Source: JAGFIY01 sp964499285 (GTDB lineage Bacteria; Bacteroidota; Ignavibacteria; Ignavibacteriales; Melioribacteraceae). Taken from it: a stretch of 64,000 nt of DNA. Positions 25,211-33,677 of this stretch are shown one piece after another. Under the pieces are notes generated by a model, which saw nothing but the letters and a program-made list of their open reading frames with translations, ran no database searches and was not told the origin of the DNA. The number at the start of each line of letters is the position of its first letter. Position 1 is the first letter of the stretch. The stretch is from assembly GCA_964499285.1 (NCBI GenBank), contig CAZCLA010000016.1, positions 4,941-68,940 on the forward strand, in the 5' to 3' direction. A program made the position numbers and the translations under genes.

Positions 25211-25540
25211 TTAATTACTATAAATTTCTCCGTCTACAACGGGAGTGACACATATTAAAGGATTTTCTGGCACAGAAAATTTTGCGAAAATTTCTTCAAA
25301 AAGTTGAAAATGCATACCTTGTTTCTCAAGTTTTGCAAAGCTGTTATACTTCATCCATTTTCCAGTTCTATTAATGGGAGCATCGAAGCGGTAGGCTGTC
25401 TGGTAATCAGAAATTACGCGCGATTTAAGAAAGGTGATCTTAGAATTATCATCACCTTCCTTTTCATATGCTTTTGCTTTGAATCCGGTTACAAATCCAT
25501 TTTCGATAATTATATAAATATTCAGAATAATTTCGTTCAC
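25211..25540 (-). CDS. Hypothetical protein, 109 aa
   Basis: I do not recognise this family. The protein is soluble, alternating beta and charged stretches (NIYIIIENGFVTGFKAKAY, PLICVTPVVDGEIYS), without signal peptide or cysteine motif. It lies six bases after the fumarase stop and 24 bases before transketolase, so it is probably translated from the same message. The start is GTG at 25540 with no clear ribosome site, consistent with coupling to fumarase translation. Its length and codon pattern look like a real gene. Confidence 0.6.
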   Translation of the reverse strand: MNEIILNIYIIIENGFVTGFKAKAYEKEGDDNSKITFLKSRVISDYQTAYRFDAPINRTGKWMKYNSFAKLEKQGMHFQLFEEIFAKFSVPENPLICVTPVVDGEIYSN

Positions 25541-25546
25541 AACAAA

Positions 25547-26938
25547 TTAACTTTTAGGACCGATCATATTTTCTGGTTTTACTTTTTCGTCAAACTCTTC
25601 TTCAGTCAACAATCCAAGTGCAACCGCTGCTTGTTTTAATGTAATGCCGTCATTAAATGCTTTTTTAGCTACCTTCGCAGCGTTATCATATCCAATATGA
25701 GGATTTAATGCTGTAACTAGCATTAGTGAGTTTGTTAAATGATTTTTTATATTTTCTTTATTTGCAGTAATTCCAACAACACAATTGTCAGTGAAACTTT
25801 CGCAAGAATCGGCAAGCAATCTAATTGACTGAAGCAAATTAAATATCATTACCGGTTTGTAAACATTCAATTCAAAATTTCCACTTGCGCCGGCAAAATT
25901 GATTGCAACATCATTTCCCATAACTTGAGCGCAAACCATTGTCATTGCTTCGGGCTGGGTTGGATTGACCTTACCAGGCATAATTGAACTGCCAGGTTCG
26001 TTTGCCGGTAGAGAAATTTCGCCGATTCCACATCTAGGACCCGAACCCAACCATCGGATATCGTTTGCAATTTTGTGCAGTGATGCTGCGATAGTTTTCA
26101 TCGCTCCACTCGCTTCAACAATCGCATCGTGAGCAGCGAGTGCTTCAAATTTATTTGGAGCAGAAACAAATTTTTGACCCGTAATTTCCGATATTTTTTT
26201 TGCAGCAGTCTCGGCAAAATCTTTGTGAGTATTAAGACCGGTGCCAACGGCAGTACCACCCAAAGCAAGTTCGGATAATCTTGGAAGACAAGCTTCGATT
26301 CGGGCTAAACCGTTTGTCAATTGCTGCACATATCCGGAAAACTCTTGACCTAATGTAAGTGGTACAGCATCCATCAAGTGTGTTCTACCTATTTTAATAA
26401 TGTTCTTAAACTCATCGGCTTTCTGCTGCATTGCATCTCTCAGTTTCGTTACCATCGGAATTAATCTTCTATATATTTCTTCCACTGCGGCAATGTGCAT
26501 CGCTGTCGGAAAAGTATCGTTTGAGGACTGAGCTTTGTTTACATCATCGTTTGGGTGAACCGGTTTTTTGCTTCCTATTTCACCACCTGCAATTTCGATT
26601 GCACGGTTGGCGATAACTTCATTAGAGTTCATATTTGTTTGAGTGCCGCTTCCTGTCTGCCATACAACCAGTGGAAAATGTTCGTCAAGTTTTCCATCAA
26701 TCACTTCATCTGCAGCTTGAACAATCAAATCACCTTTTTCTTTCGTCAACATTCCAAGTTCAACGTTTGCAAGAGCAGCGGCTTTCTTTAAAACACCTAA
26801 CGCTCTAATTAATTCTCTGGGAAATCGTTCTCCTCCAATCTTAAAGTTTTGTAAAGAGCGAGCAGTCTGAGCTCCATAATACATATTTGACGGTACTTTC
26901 ATCTCGCCCATCGTATCGGTTTCAACTCTGTAATCCAT
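25547..26938 (-). CDS. fumC: Fumarate hydratase class II
   Basis: The protein has 463 aa. The superfamily signature GSSIMPGKVNPTQ lies near residue 317. The substrate-binding segments TGSGTQTNMNSNEVIANRA, KSSNDTF-type (QSSNDTFPTAMH) and GRTHLMDAVPLTLGQEF are intact. It is iron-independent and interconverts fumarate and malate in the TCA cycle. Aspartase is excluded as best call by the overall fit to FumC. ATG at 26938 follows GAGGTAAAAA. Confidence 0.96.
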   Translation of the reverse strand: MDYRVETDTMGEMKVPSNMYYGAQTARSLQNFKIGGERFPRELIRALGVLKKAAALANVELGMLTKEKGDLIVQAADEVIDGKLDEHFPLVVWQTGSGTQTNMNSNEVIANRAIEIAGGEIGSKKPVHPNDDVNKAQSSNDTFPTAMHIAAVEEIYRRLIPMVTKLRDAMQQKADEFKNIIKIGRTHLMDAVPLTLGQEFSGYVQQLTNGLARIEACLPRLSELALGGTAVGTGLNTHKDFAETAAKKISEITGQKFVSAPNKFEALAAHDAIVEASGAMKTIAASLHKIANDIRWLGSGPRCGIGEISLPANEPGSSIMPGKVNPTQPEAMTMVCAQVMGNDVAINFAGASGNFELNVYKPVMIFNLLQSIRLLADSCESFTDNCVVGITANKENIKNHLTNSLMLVTALNPHIGYDNAAKVAKKAFNDGITLKQAAVALGLLTEEEFDEKVKPENMIGPKS

Positions 26939-26984
26939 TTTTTACCTCTTCATTTTTGAATTCAACGATTATAAAACTACTAAA

Positions 26985-27689
26985 TTATTTATTTAAATCT
27001 TCCGTAAGTCTTCTTCCGCCGACAAATCTGTTTCTATAATAATCGCTTTGAATCGATGAAATAACGACACCTTGTGACTGACTTGAATGCGCGAACAAAT
27101 CCTCGCCCATATAGATTCCAACATGCCCGGGATAACTTCTTCTTGTGGTATCGAAAAAAACAAGGTCTCCGAACTGCAATTCTGAAATTTGTGCAACCGG
27201 TATCCCAAGTTCAAACTGTTCGCTTGCTGTTCGAGGAATGGTTTGACTTACTGAATTACTAATTACGTTTTGTGTAAATGCTGAACAATCAATACCATTC
27301 GTACTGTTTCCCCCATATAAGTATGGAGTCTCTAAGTACGAAATTACTTCGAAAATAATTTTTTCTCTTGTAGTTAAAGCAATGCTGTAGTTTGACATCT
27401 TATCATACTTACTAAGAAATTCATTTCTATCAATTACGATTTCTTCTTCGGGAATTGCATCAGGATCTGTGTATTCTGGAAAATTAGGATTAGCAACTGC
27501 CGCTTTCTCCTTTTCCTTTACGGGATCCGGATCATCCTTAGATGAAAAACGTACATCATTTTTTGGTTCTTCTTTTGGCTCGGTCTGTTTGTTGTATCTT
27601 TGCGAAGTTGATGAGGAACTGCAAGAGTAAATAAAAATAAGAATTAGCGCAAAGGTTATCTGTCGAAAGACTAATTTCATTGCATACAT
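26985..27689 (-). CDS. NlpC/P60-family cell-wall peptidase lipoprotein
   Basis: The protein has 234 aa. The lipobox IYSCSSSS indicates lipidation, followed by a low-complexity charged linker to about residue 90. The NlpC/P60 catalytic triad is Cys in NGIDCSAFTQNV, His in PGHVGIYMG and a third residue in FAHSSQS. It hydrolyses gamma-D-glutamyl-diaminopimelate bonds in peptidoglycan. The start overlaps the sigma factor stop (TAATG); an ATG three codons later is an alternative. It is therefore translationally coupled to rpoD. Confidence 0.9.
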   Translation of the reverse strand: MYAMKLVFRQITFALILIFIYSCSSSSTSQRYNKQTEPKEEPKNDVRFSSKDDPDPVKEKEKAAVANPNFPEYTDPDAIPEEEIVIDRNEFLSKYDKMSNYSIALTTREKIIFEVISYLETPYLYGGNSTNGIDCSAFTQNVISNSVSQTIPRTASEQFELGIPVAQISELQFGDLVFFDTTRRSYPGHVGIYMGEDLFAHSSQSQGVVISSIQSDYYRNRFVGGRRLTEDLNK

Positions 27690-28543
27690 TAACCTAAGTA
27701 GGTTCTTAAGTTTCTACTTCGAGAAGCGTGTCGCAGCCGTCTTATTGCTTTTTCTTTTATTTGTCGAACGCGTTCTCGAGTTAGGTTAAATTTTTCGCCT
27801 ATCTCTTCAAGAGTTAGAGAATGTTCTTTATTCAAACCGAAATACAGTTTTATCACTTCTGCTTCTCTTTCCGCAAGAGTCGATAGTGCACGTTCAATAT
27901 CATTTTGAAGTGAAAGCGACATCAAACCATAATCCGGTGAAGGCTGTTCTTCATTCTGTAAAACGTCCAGCAATCTATTTTCTTCGCCTTGTGAAAACGG
28001 AGCATCAACCGAAACGTGTCTTCCGGAAATTTTAAGAGCATCCGCGACTTCATCCACGTCCATATCTAGTTCTTTTGCTAATTCTGAAGCAGTTGGTTCA
28101 CGTTCATATTCTTGCTCTAGATTGCTATACGCTCTACCGATTTTGTTCAGTGCCCCCACTCTATTTAGAGGAAGCCGCACTATCCTTGACTGCTCGGCGA
28201 GAGCTTGGAGTATCGATTGACGAATCCACCAAACTGCATAGGAAATAAATTTAAAACCTCGAGTTTCATCAAATCTTTTTGCAGCCTTTATAAGTCCTAA
28301 ATTTCCTTCGTTTATAAGATCACCCAAAGTTAATCCTTGATTCTGATACTGCTTAGCCACGCTTACAACAAACCTTAAATTGGCTTTTACTAATTTTTCG
28401 AGTGCTACTTGATCACCTTTTCGGATTCTTACTGCATATTCAATTTCTTGATCCGGAGTCAACAGATCAACTTTACCTATTTCCTGTAAATATTTATCGA
28501 GTGATTGACTTTCACGGTTTGTGTACTGTTTTGTGATTTTCAA
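27689..28543 (-). CDS. rpoD: Primary RNA polymerase sigma factor (sigma-70, short form)
   Basis: The protein has 284 aa. Region 1.2 (SQSLDKYLQEIGKVDLLTP) starts near residue 14, with no region 1.1. Region 2 has GLTLGDLINEGNLGLIKAA and FKFISYAVWWIRQSILQALA. Region 3 is RLPLNRVGALNKI. Region 4.2 is the helix-turn-helix LTLEEIGEKFNLTRERVRQI. This compact layout is that of the housekeeping sigma of Bacteroidota and relatives. The start is TTG at 28543, since a stop codon directly precedes it and AGGGG lies upstream. It lies 11 bases after the second microcompartment protein gene. Confidence 0.95.
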   Translation of the reverse strand: MKITKQYTNRESQSLDKYLQEIGKVDLLTPDQEIEYAVRIRKGDQVALEKLVKANLRFVVSVAKQYQNQGLTLGDLINEGNLGLIKAAKRFDETRGFKFISYAVWWIRQSILQALAEQSRIVRLPLNRVGALNKIGRAYSNLEQEYEREPTASELAKELDMDVDEVADALKISGRHVSVDAPFSQGEENRLLDVLQNEEQPSPDYGLMSLSLQNDIERALSTLAEREAEVIKLYFGLNKEHSLTLEEIGEKFNLTRERVRQIKEKAIRRLRHASRSRNLRTYLG

Positions 28544-28554
28544 TCAGAAATCCC

Positions 28555-28827
28555 CTAATTTATTTCTGTGTTCGTAGAATCGATGATACCAACTATTGCT
28601 GCATCTACAGGAGCCATATCAACTTCCATTGGTATTACAGCTTCACTGGATGTTATGTAAAAAATGAACTCGCCCGGACCCGCCCCAGCTGTATCAACCG
28701 CGATAATTGGTTCGCCGAGATTTTCTTTATTCGCATTCATAGGCTGAACAAGCTGCAATTTATAGGAATTTAATGCTTCATATTTCCTTGTTGCCCAAAT
28801 TGTTCCGATTACCTTACCGAATCTCAT
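28555..28827 (-). CDS. Bacterial microcompartment vertex protein (BMC-P, EutN/CcmL family), copy 2
   Basis: The protein has 90 aa. The family signature is GKVIGTIWATRKYEALNSYK at the N-terminus, then the pentamer core IAVDTAGAGPGEFI and PVDAAIVGIIDS near the C-terminus. EutN/CcmL proteins form pentamers that cap the vertices of polyhedral protein shells. A Ser-Ser-Glu segment replaces the common GSSAR. ATG overlaps the stop of copy 1 (ATGA). No hexameric shell (BMC-H) gene is present in the window. Confidence 0.92.
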   Translation of the reverse strand: MRFGKVIGTIWATRKYEALNSYKLQLVQPMNANKENLGEPIIAVDTAGAGPGEFIFYITSSEAVIPMEVDMAPVDAAIVGIIDSTNTEIN

Positions 28828-29126
28828 GATTCTGTAACCAAGGATGATAGTTTTTCTTTGACTGAAATATCGAGTTTATCGACTATTGCCATAATGACTG
28901 CATCGACCGGTTTGTTTTTAGTGAGCGTAGTCTGTCGTGCCGAGCTTCCTTGTGCTACTAATACAACTTCACTTACTCCAGCGCCCACCGAATCAACAGC
29001 TACAACGAAGTTGTCTTTTGGAGAATAATCCAGTTTCAACTGTTGAACTATCAAAAATTTTGAACCGACAAGATTTTCGTCCTTTCTTGTTGACCAGACT
29101 GTACCTATGACTCTGCCTAAAATCAA
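28824..29126 (-). CDS. Bacterial microcompartment vertex protein (BMC-P, EutN/CcmL family), copy 1
   Basis: About 100 aa from TTG at 29126, where GAGGTG stands four bases upstream; a TTG at 29138 is the alternative. The signature is LGRVIGTVWSTRKDENLVGS, followed by VAVDSVGAGVSEVVLVAQGSSAR and PVDAVIMAIVD, a closer match to canonical EutN/CcmL than copy 2. A C-terminal tail of about 15 residues extends beyond the fold. Two different vertex proteins in tandem are common in multi-protein shells. The gene follows deoB after 157 bases. Confidence 0.92.
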   Translation of the reverse strand: MILGRVIGTVWSTRKDENLVGSKFLIVQQLKLDYSPKDNFVVAVDSVGAGVSEVVLVAQGSSARQTTLTKNKPVDAVIMAIVDKLDISVKEKLSSLVTES

Positions 29127-29212
29127 TTCGCACCTCAAAAAAAATTCGTTCTAAAAATATATTAAATGTGATTACTTAACAAGTGGAAGGATGCATTGTT
29201 TTGCCACTTTTG

Positions 29213-29228
29213 ATTTAACCTGTTAAAT
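29213..29228. promoter_or_regulatory. 16-bp palindrome upstream of the BMC-P pair
   Basis: Arms ATTTAAC and GTTAAAT are separated by two bases, between deoB and the first vertex-protein gene. A hairpin with arms AAGTGG/CCACTT lies at 29181-29209. The palindrome could be an operator controlling the shell-rpoD message; no bound protein is known. Confidence 0.35.
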
Positions 29229-29283
29229 ATAGTAACAAGGATGTGCATTTTAAAAATATGATTTAATCTTAATGCTATATAAA

Positions 29284-30450
29284 TTAAAGTTCTGAAAGAA
29301 AACTAGTGCCTTTAAGGTCATTATTCACTGAATAAAATTCACCAGCTGATTGAGCTACATCAGCAAAAGTATTTCGTATTCCCAAATTTTTCCCTTCAGA
29401 GTTTTTCTTATAACAAAGTAAAGGCACAAACTCTCTGCTGTGATCAGTGCTCGGAGTAGTCGGATCGTTGCCATGATCGGCAGTAATGATCAAAATATCA
29501 GAATGGTCTAATTTCTCCAGTATTCTCGGGAGTGCTGAGTCAAACTCTATCAGTGCTTTATGAAATCCCTCCGGATCATTCCTATGACCGAAATACACAT
29601 CGAAATCCACAAGGTTAGCGAAAATGAAAGAATTTGAATTCGATGAAATCTGTTCCTCTAGAGCATTGATTCCTTCAGCATTGGATTTAGTTTTTTCCTT
29701 AACATCAATTCCACGGTAGTTGAATAAATCATTCACCTTTCCAATTGCTATTGTTTTGATTCCACTCTTTTGAAGATAATCCAAAATTGTTGGCTTAATT
29801 GGATCGATCGAAAAGTCTTTACGGTTTGTTGTGCGTTCAAAATTCCCATCAGTACCTAAAAAAGGACGAGCAATCACTCTACCAACCGAATGCTTCCCTA
29901 TGAGTACTTCGTTTCTTGCTATCTCGCATATTCTATATAATTCATCTAATGGAATTATTTCTTCATGCGCTGCTATCTGGAAAACCGAATCGGCAGAAGT
30001 GTATACGATTGGTTTTTTAGTTTTGACATGTTCGGATCCAAGCTGTTTAATTATTTCGGTACCCGATGCCGGGAAGTTCCCGAGTATGCCTGGAACTCCG
30101 GTTAAATCAATAAATTTTGAGATAATTTCTTCAGAAAAACCGTCCGGATAATAAGGGAAATCAATATCGACTTTTAAACCGCCGATTTCCCAGTGACCGG
30201 AAGTAGAATCTTTACCTTTAGCAGTTTCAGCCATTTTACCGTATGAAGCAGTTGGGTTTTCAACCGGGTTGAATCCCTCAATCGTTACAATGTTGCCTAG
30301 ACCCATGGACCGCAAATTTGGTAAATTCAATCCGCCAAGTTTTTTCGCAATGTTTCCGAGCGTGTTGCTTCCTTTATCGCCGTATAAATCTGCGTCAGGT
30401 AACTCACCGATTCCAACGCCATCTAAAACGATTATAATAAAATTATTCAT
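29284..30450 (-). CDS. deoB: Phosphopentomutase
   Basis: The protein has 388 aa of the alkaline phosphatase superfamily. The first metal motif is VLDGVGIGELPDA, the phospho-acceptor Thr lies in GKDSTSGHWEI near residue 82, and the late metal ligands are ITADHGNDPTTPSTDHSRE. It interconverts (deoxy)ribose-1-phosphate and (deoxy)ribose-5-phosphate in nucleoside salvage. It lies six bases after the GAF/GGDEF gene and upstream of two microcompartment vertex genes. No deoC aldolase or nucleoside phosphorylase is in the window. Confidence 0.96.
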   Translation of the reverse strand: MNNFIIIVLDGVGIGELPDADLYGDKGSNTLGNIAKKLGGLNLPNLRSMGLGNIVTIEGFNPVENPTASYGKMAETAKGKDSTSGHWEIGGLKVDIDFPYYPDGFSEEIISKFIDLTGVPGILGNFPASGTEIIKQLGSEHVKTKKPIVYTSADSVFQIAAHEEIIPLDELYRICEIARNEVLIGKHSVGRVIARPFLGTDGNFERTTNRKDFSIDPIKPTILDYLQKSGIKTIAIGKVNDLFNYRGIDVKEKTKSNAEGINALEEQISSNSNSFIFANLVDFDVYFGHRNDPEGFHKALIEFDSALPRILEKLDHSDILIITADHGNDPTTPSTDHSREFVPLLCYKKNSEGKNLGIRNTFADVAQSAGEFYSVNNDLKGTSFLSEL

Positions 30451-30456
30451 TGATTA

Positions 30457-32340
30457 TCAGCTAATACTTTTAACAGTGTTTCCGCCTTTTTCAATTGCTT
30501 TTCTCAAAGCGAGCTCTGCATCCTTAATTGCATCTTCCGGTTCTGTAAATTTATTTGAAGCCGCAACTCCAATCGAAACGGTGAACGTCGTCTGTTTACT
30601 GACGACTGCGATTGGTTTTCTGGCAATTTTAATTCTTAATTTTTCAGCCCACAAGAAAACGTTCTTTACTGAATCGTTAAAAAAATGAATTCCAAATATT
30701 CTTTTATCCATCCTGCCCAAAACATTCGTAGGCGTCATTTCTTCTTTAATCATATCATAAATTGAGTGAAGAACTTTTGGGAATGGGTTGCTCTCAAATA
30801 AAGTATCTTGCTCGAGAAACTCGTCAATTTTGATCAAAACAATAACCGAAGGCAGCTTGGATTCTCTTGCTTTAATCATATCGGCACGAATATGCTCAAT
30901 AAACGATTTGTAATTTAAAGCTCGAGTTTCAACATCTAACGAGAGTAATGATCTAAGCACCGATTGTGTCGTGAACGAATAAAGAATGAAAGCAAAAATC
31001 TTTGTCGCGTTTTTAAGAAATTTTATATCATTATTAGAATAAAAATTGTTCTTCAGACTTTCAAAACAAAGTACACCGTAATTTTGATCGTCATAAACTA
31101 GAGGAACTGCGAGAAAGGAACCGTCAAAGCTTATATCATCATTTTTTGTATAACGTTTAAAATCGTTTTCAGCAGTATTACCAATGTTCACTGGCATTCC
31201 GCTTATAATTGATTTGCCGACCAATGTACCGGGTAATTCAACTTCGAGGTTTTCGCCAACATACTTGAGGGAAGTTCTGTTAATTATTTTAGTCGTTTTA
31301 AATTTTTCCGTAAGCGGATCATAATGAACAAATGCAAATGAATCCCATTTTATTAGTTCTGTAATTGCAAATTCAAGCGCTTCGTGTAATTCTTCCAATG
31401 TTGTAAATTTTGTATCTTTGCTTAGAATTCCCAGAATTGCGCCTAGTCTTTGCTCCGCTTGTGATTCGCTATGCTTCTCTTCATATAAACCAATAATTAT
31501 TGAAATTACGCGAACAAATCTTCCAAGTGAATATATTGTTTCGATGCCAAAAGTATCGTTGGATTTTGAATCTAGAGCTAAAACTCCGAGAAGGTTCTTC
31601 CCGTAATAAAGAGGAACACCTACAAAACTTTTAATACCTTGAGGCGAGTTGTAGTACCTAATAACGTCTGCTTCAGCAGAAGGTGTTATATCAGTAAGTA
31701 GCTCCGGTTCTTCCTTTTGCACAATTTTACTTAATATATCATCTTCAACATCAAACTTTCGTTGAGTTATATCTTTTGATACCGAAATAAAACGCTCCAA
31801 CGTTAAACGATTAGTTTTTTTATTATACCAAAAATAAAGTACAGTATGCGCAAGAAAAGCTTCTTTAATCACTGTAAGCATTTTTTCTAGAATGAACACA
31901 AACTGTTCATTATGACTAAAATCAGATGGAAGTTCTTCTCTAGCAATTTTTATAAAATTTGGTTTCAGATCAGGCGGTTTGAAAAAGTTTGTACCTCTGT
32001 TAAGCGATTGTTGCGGAGAAATTGTAGGAGTTCTTACCACTTCTATGTTCTTATGCGGCGAAACTATTTTAAATTCTTCACCTTCGTCAGTTTCGTAATA
32101 TCCTGATTTAGCCTCGGTCGTTTCGATTTCATGCTCAGGAATAGAGTCTATTTTCGATTCAAACGATTCTTCCGATTTTACTGAGTCTCTTAAAAAGATT
32201 ATAAAAGCAACATAAATAACCAGAACAATCGATGAAATGAGTCTTAAAGTGAAATCATCAGTAACTAATTGGAGGGCGGATAAAATGGGAATTAAAGAAA
32301 ATATCATCAATCTTTTCTTATTTCGATTTGAAATTCCCAT
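30457..32340 (-). CDS. Membrane-anchored GAF-GAF protein with degenerate GGDEF domain
   Basis: The protein has 627 aa. Two N-terminal membrane segments at about residues 12-50 are followed by a charged linker. GAF-like domain 1 covers about 150-285 (IKSFVGVPLYYGKNLLGVLA) and GAF-like domain 2 about 300-440 (GSFLAVPLVYDDQNYGVLCF). A C-terminal diguanylate-cyclase fold (about 460-620) keeps FTVSIGVA, but the GGDEF signature reads DKRIF in LGRMDKRIFGI. It therefore cannot make c-di-GMP by the usual chemistry and may act as a receptor or scaffold. It is probably co-transcribed with deoB. Confidence 0.85.
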   Translation of the reverse strand: MGISNRNKKRLMIFSLIPILSALQLVTDDFTLRLISSIVLVIYVAFIIFLRDSVKSEESFESKIDSIPEHEIETTEAKSGYYETDEGEEFKIVSPHKNIEVVRTPTISPQQSLNRGTNFFKPPDLKPNFIKIAREELPSDFSHNEQFVFILEKMLTVIKEAFLAHTVLYFWYNKKTNRLTLERFISVSKDITQRKFDVEDDILSKIVQKEEPELLTDITPSAEADVIRYYNSPQGIKSFVGVPLYYGKNLLGVLALDSKSNDTFGIETIYSLGRFVRVISIIIGLYEEKHSESQAEQRLGAILGILSKDTKFTTLEELHEALEFAITELIKWDSFAFVHYDPLTEKFKTTKIINRTSLKYVGENLEVELPGTLVGKSIISGMPVNIGNTAENDFKRYTKNDDISFDGSFLAVPLVYDDQNYGVLCFESLKNNFYSNNDIKFLKNATKIFAFILYSFTTQSVLRSLLSLDVETRALNYKSFIEHIRADMIKARESKLPSVIVLIKIDEFLEQDTLFESNPFPKVLHSIYDMIKEEMTPTNVLGRMDKRIFGIHFFNDSVKNVFLWAEKLRIKIARKPIAVVSKQTTFTVSIGVAASNKFTEPEDAIKDAELALRKAIEKGGNTVKSIS

Positions 32341-32421
32341 TTAATAACCGTAACCGTTTGTGTGGAATAGTGAATTTTGATGAAACTTAAGAGTTAATAA
32401 TAACAAAAGTTTTGATCATTT

Positions 32422-33006
32422 TCATGAAAGGAACAGCTTCGTAAGTATATTTACTATTTCTTTTTTGCCTTTTCCAGTTACAGAGGAATAATAAAATAAA
32501 TTTTCGTGTTCAATCAATTCGGGAAAAGTTTCTTTTAGATCTTTCTTAGTCTTTGCCAACTGAGATTGTTTTGGTTTATCAATTTTACTTAATACCGTAA
32601 CAGTTGGAATTTCTAACTCTCTTAACACACGATTCAGAAGAATATCAAGATCTGTGGGAGAATGCCTACTGTCAATAAAATGAAAAGCATATTGGATGTT
32701 TCTGTTTGAATTCAAGTAATTCTCAATTAAACGCTGCCAATTATCTCGCTCAGTTTTCGATACTTTTGCATAGCCAAATCCCGGCAGATCAACCATGTAA
32801 AATTTATTTTCAATAAGATAATAATTAAGCGTTCGAGTTTTGCCGGGAGTGGAACTAGTTTTGGCAACGTTTTTTTTATTGAACAAAGAATTTATGAATG
32901 AGGATTTTCCCACGTTTGATCTTCCACAAAGTACAATTTCGGGAAGATTATCTTTAGGAATTTGTGATAGATTTCCTACTGATCTTATGAATTCAATTTT
33001 TTTCAA
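32422..33006 (-). CDS. engB: Ribosome-biogenesis GTPase EngB/YsxC
   Basis: The protein has 194 aa. G1 is GRSNVGKSSFINSL, G2 is TSSTPGKT, G3 is DLPGFGYAK, G4 is LSKIDK and G5 lies in YYSSVTGKG. It is essential for late large-subunit assembly in many bacteria. The start is TTG at 33006, right after the rplQ terminator. The preceding ribosomal block ends just before it, which fits its job, although the terminator should separate the transcripts. Confidence 0.96.
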   Translation of the reverse strand: MKKIEFIRSVGNLSQIPKDNLPEIVLCGRSNVGKSSFINSLFNKKNVAKTSSTPGKTRTLNYYLIENKFYMVDLPGFGYAKVSKTERDNWQRLIENYLNSNRNIQYAFHFIDSRHSPTDLDILLNRVLRELEIPTVTVLSKIDKPKQSQLAKTKKDLKETFPELIEHENLFYYSSVTGKGKKEIVNILTKLFLS

Positions 33007-33010
33007 AGGT

Positions 33011-33047
33011 AAAAAAAAAGAGTAACCGCAGGAACGATTACTCTTTT
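33011..33047 (-). terminator. Intrinsic terminator after rplQ
   Basis: A 10-bp stem AAAAGAGTAA/TTACTCTTTT with a 12-base loop is directly followed by a run of U on the minus strand. It ends the ribosomal-protein superoperon. The engB start lies within its U-tract side. Confidence 0.88.
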
Positions 33048-33065
33048 AATCAAATTGGAAATAAA

Positions 33066-33659
33066 TTATTTGGATTCCTTCGTATCTTCAGATTTCTCTT
33101 CGGTATTATCTTCGGCTTTCTCTTCAACCGATTCATTAGTATCTTTAATGTTTTTTTCTTTTACTGCTTCTGCACTGTCTTCTTTTTTAACTTCAGTACT
33201 ATTTTCTTCAGCAGTCTCTTTCACCTCTTCGGCAACTACTGCTTCTTTAACTTTGGTCTCTTTAGCCTTTTTAGGCTTACCGGCTTTCCGCGGCGCGACA
33301 TCGCTAAAATCCACCAATTCGAGAATAGCCATTTCCGCGGCATCACCAAGTCTTTGACCAAGTTTTACAATTCTGAGATAACCGCCAGGTCTATCGCCAA
33401 TTTTCTCGACAATTTCACCGAATAATTCTTGCACGATTTTCTTGTCGTTTATGTGTCGAGCAACGTATCTTCTATTTGCAACCGAATCAAGTTTGGCACG
33501 TGTGATTAATGGCTCAATAAATATTTTTGCTTGTTTGGCTTTTGCCAAAGTTGTTTTAATTTTTTTATGACGGAATAAAGCAGTTGCCAGAGAACGCAAA
33601 GTCGCGGCTCTGTGGCTTGCTGTTCTTCCTAATTTTCTTCCTTTAACTCTGTGTCTCAT
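33066..33659 (-). CDS. rplQ: 50S ribosomal protein L17 with acidic C-terminal extension
   Basis: The L17 core (MRHRVKGRKLGRTASHRAAT to about residue 125) binds domain III of 23S rRNA near the tunnel exit. Residues about 125-197 are a low-complexity Lys/Glu/Ala tail (for example KETAEENSTEVKKEDSAEA) absent from short L17 proteins of about 120 aa. It is the last gene of the alpha operon, 18 bases after rpoA, followed by a strong terminator. Confidence 0.96.
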   Translation of the reverse strand: MRHRVKGRKLGRTASHRAATLRSLATALFRHKKIKTTLAKAKQAKIFIEPLITRAKLDSVANRRYVARHINDKKIVQELFGEIVEKIGDRPGGYLRIVKLGQRLGDAAEMAILELVDFSDVAPRKAGKPKKAKETKVKEAVVAEEVKETAEENSTEVKKEDSAEAVKEKNIKDTNESVEEKAEDNTEEKSEDTKESK

Positions 33660-33677
33660 TTCTTCTACCTTGCAGGA

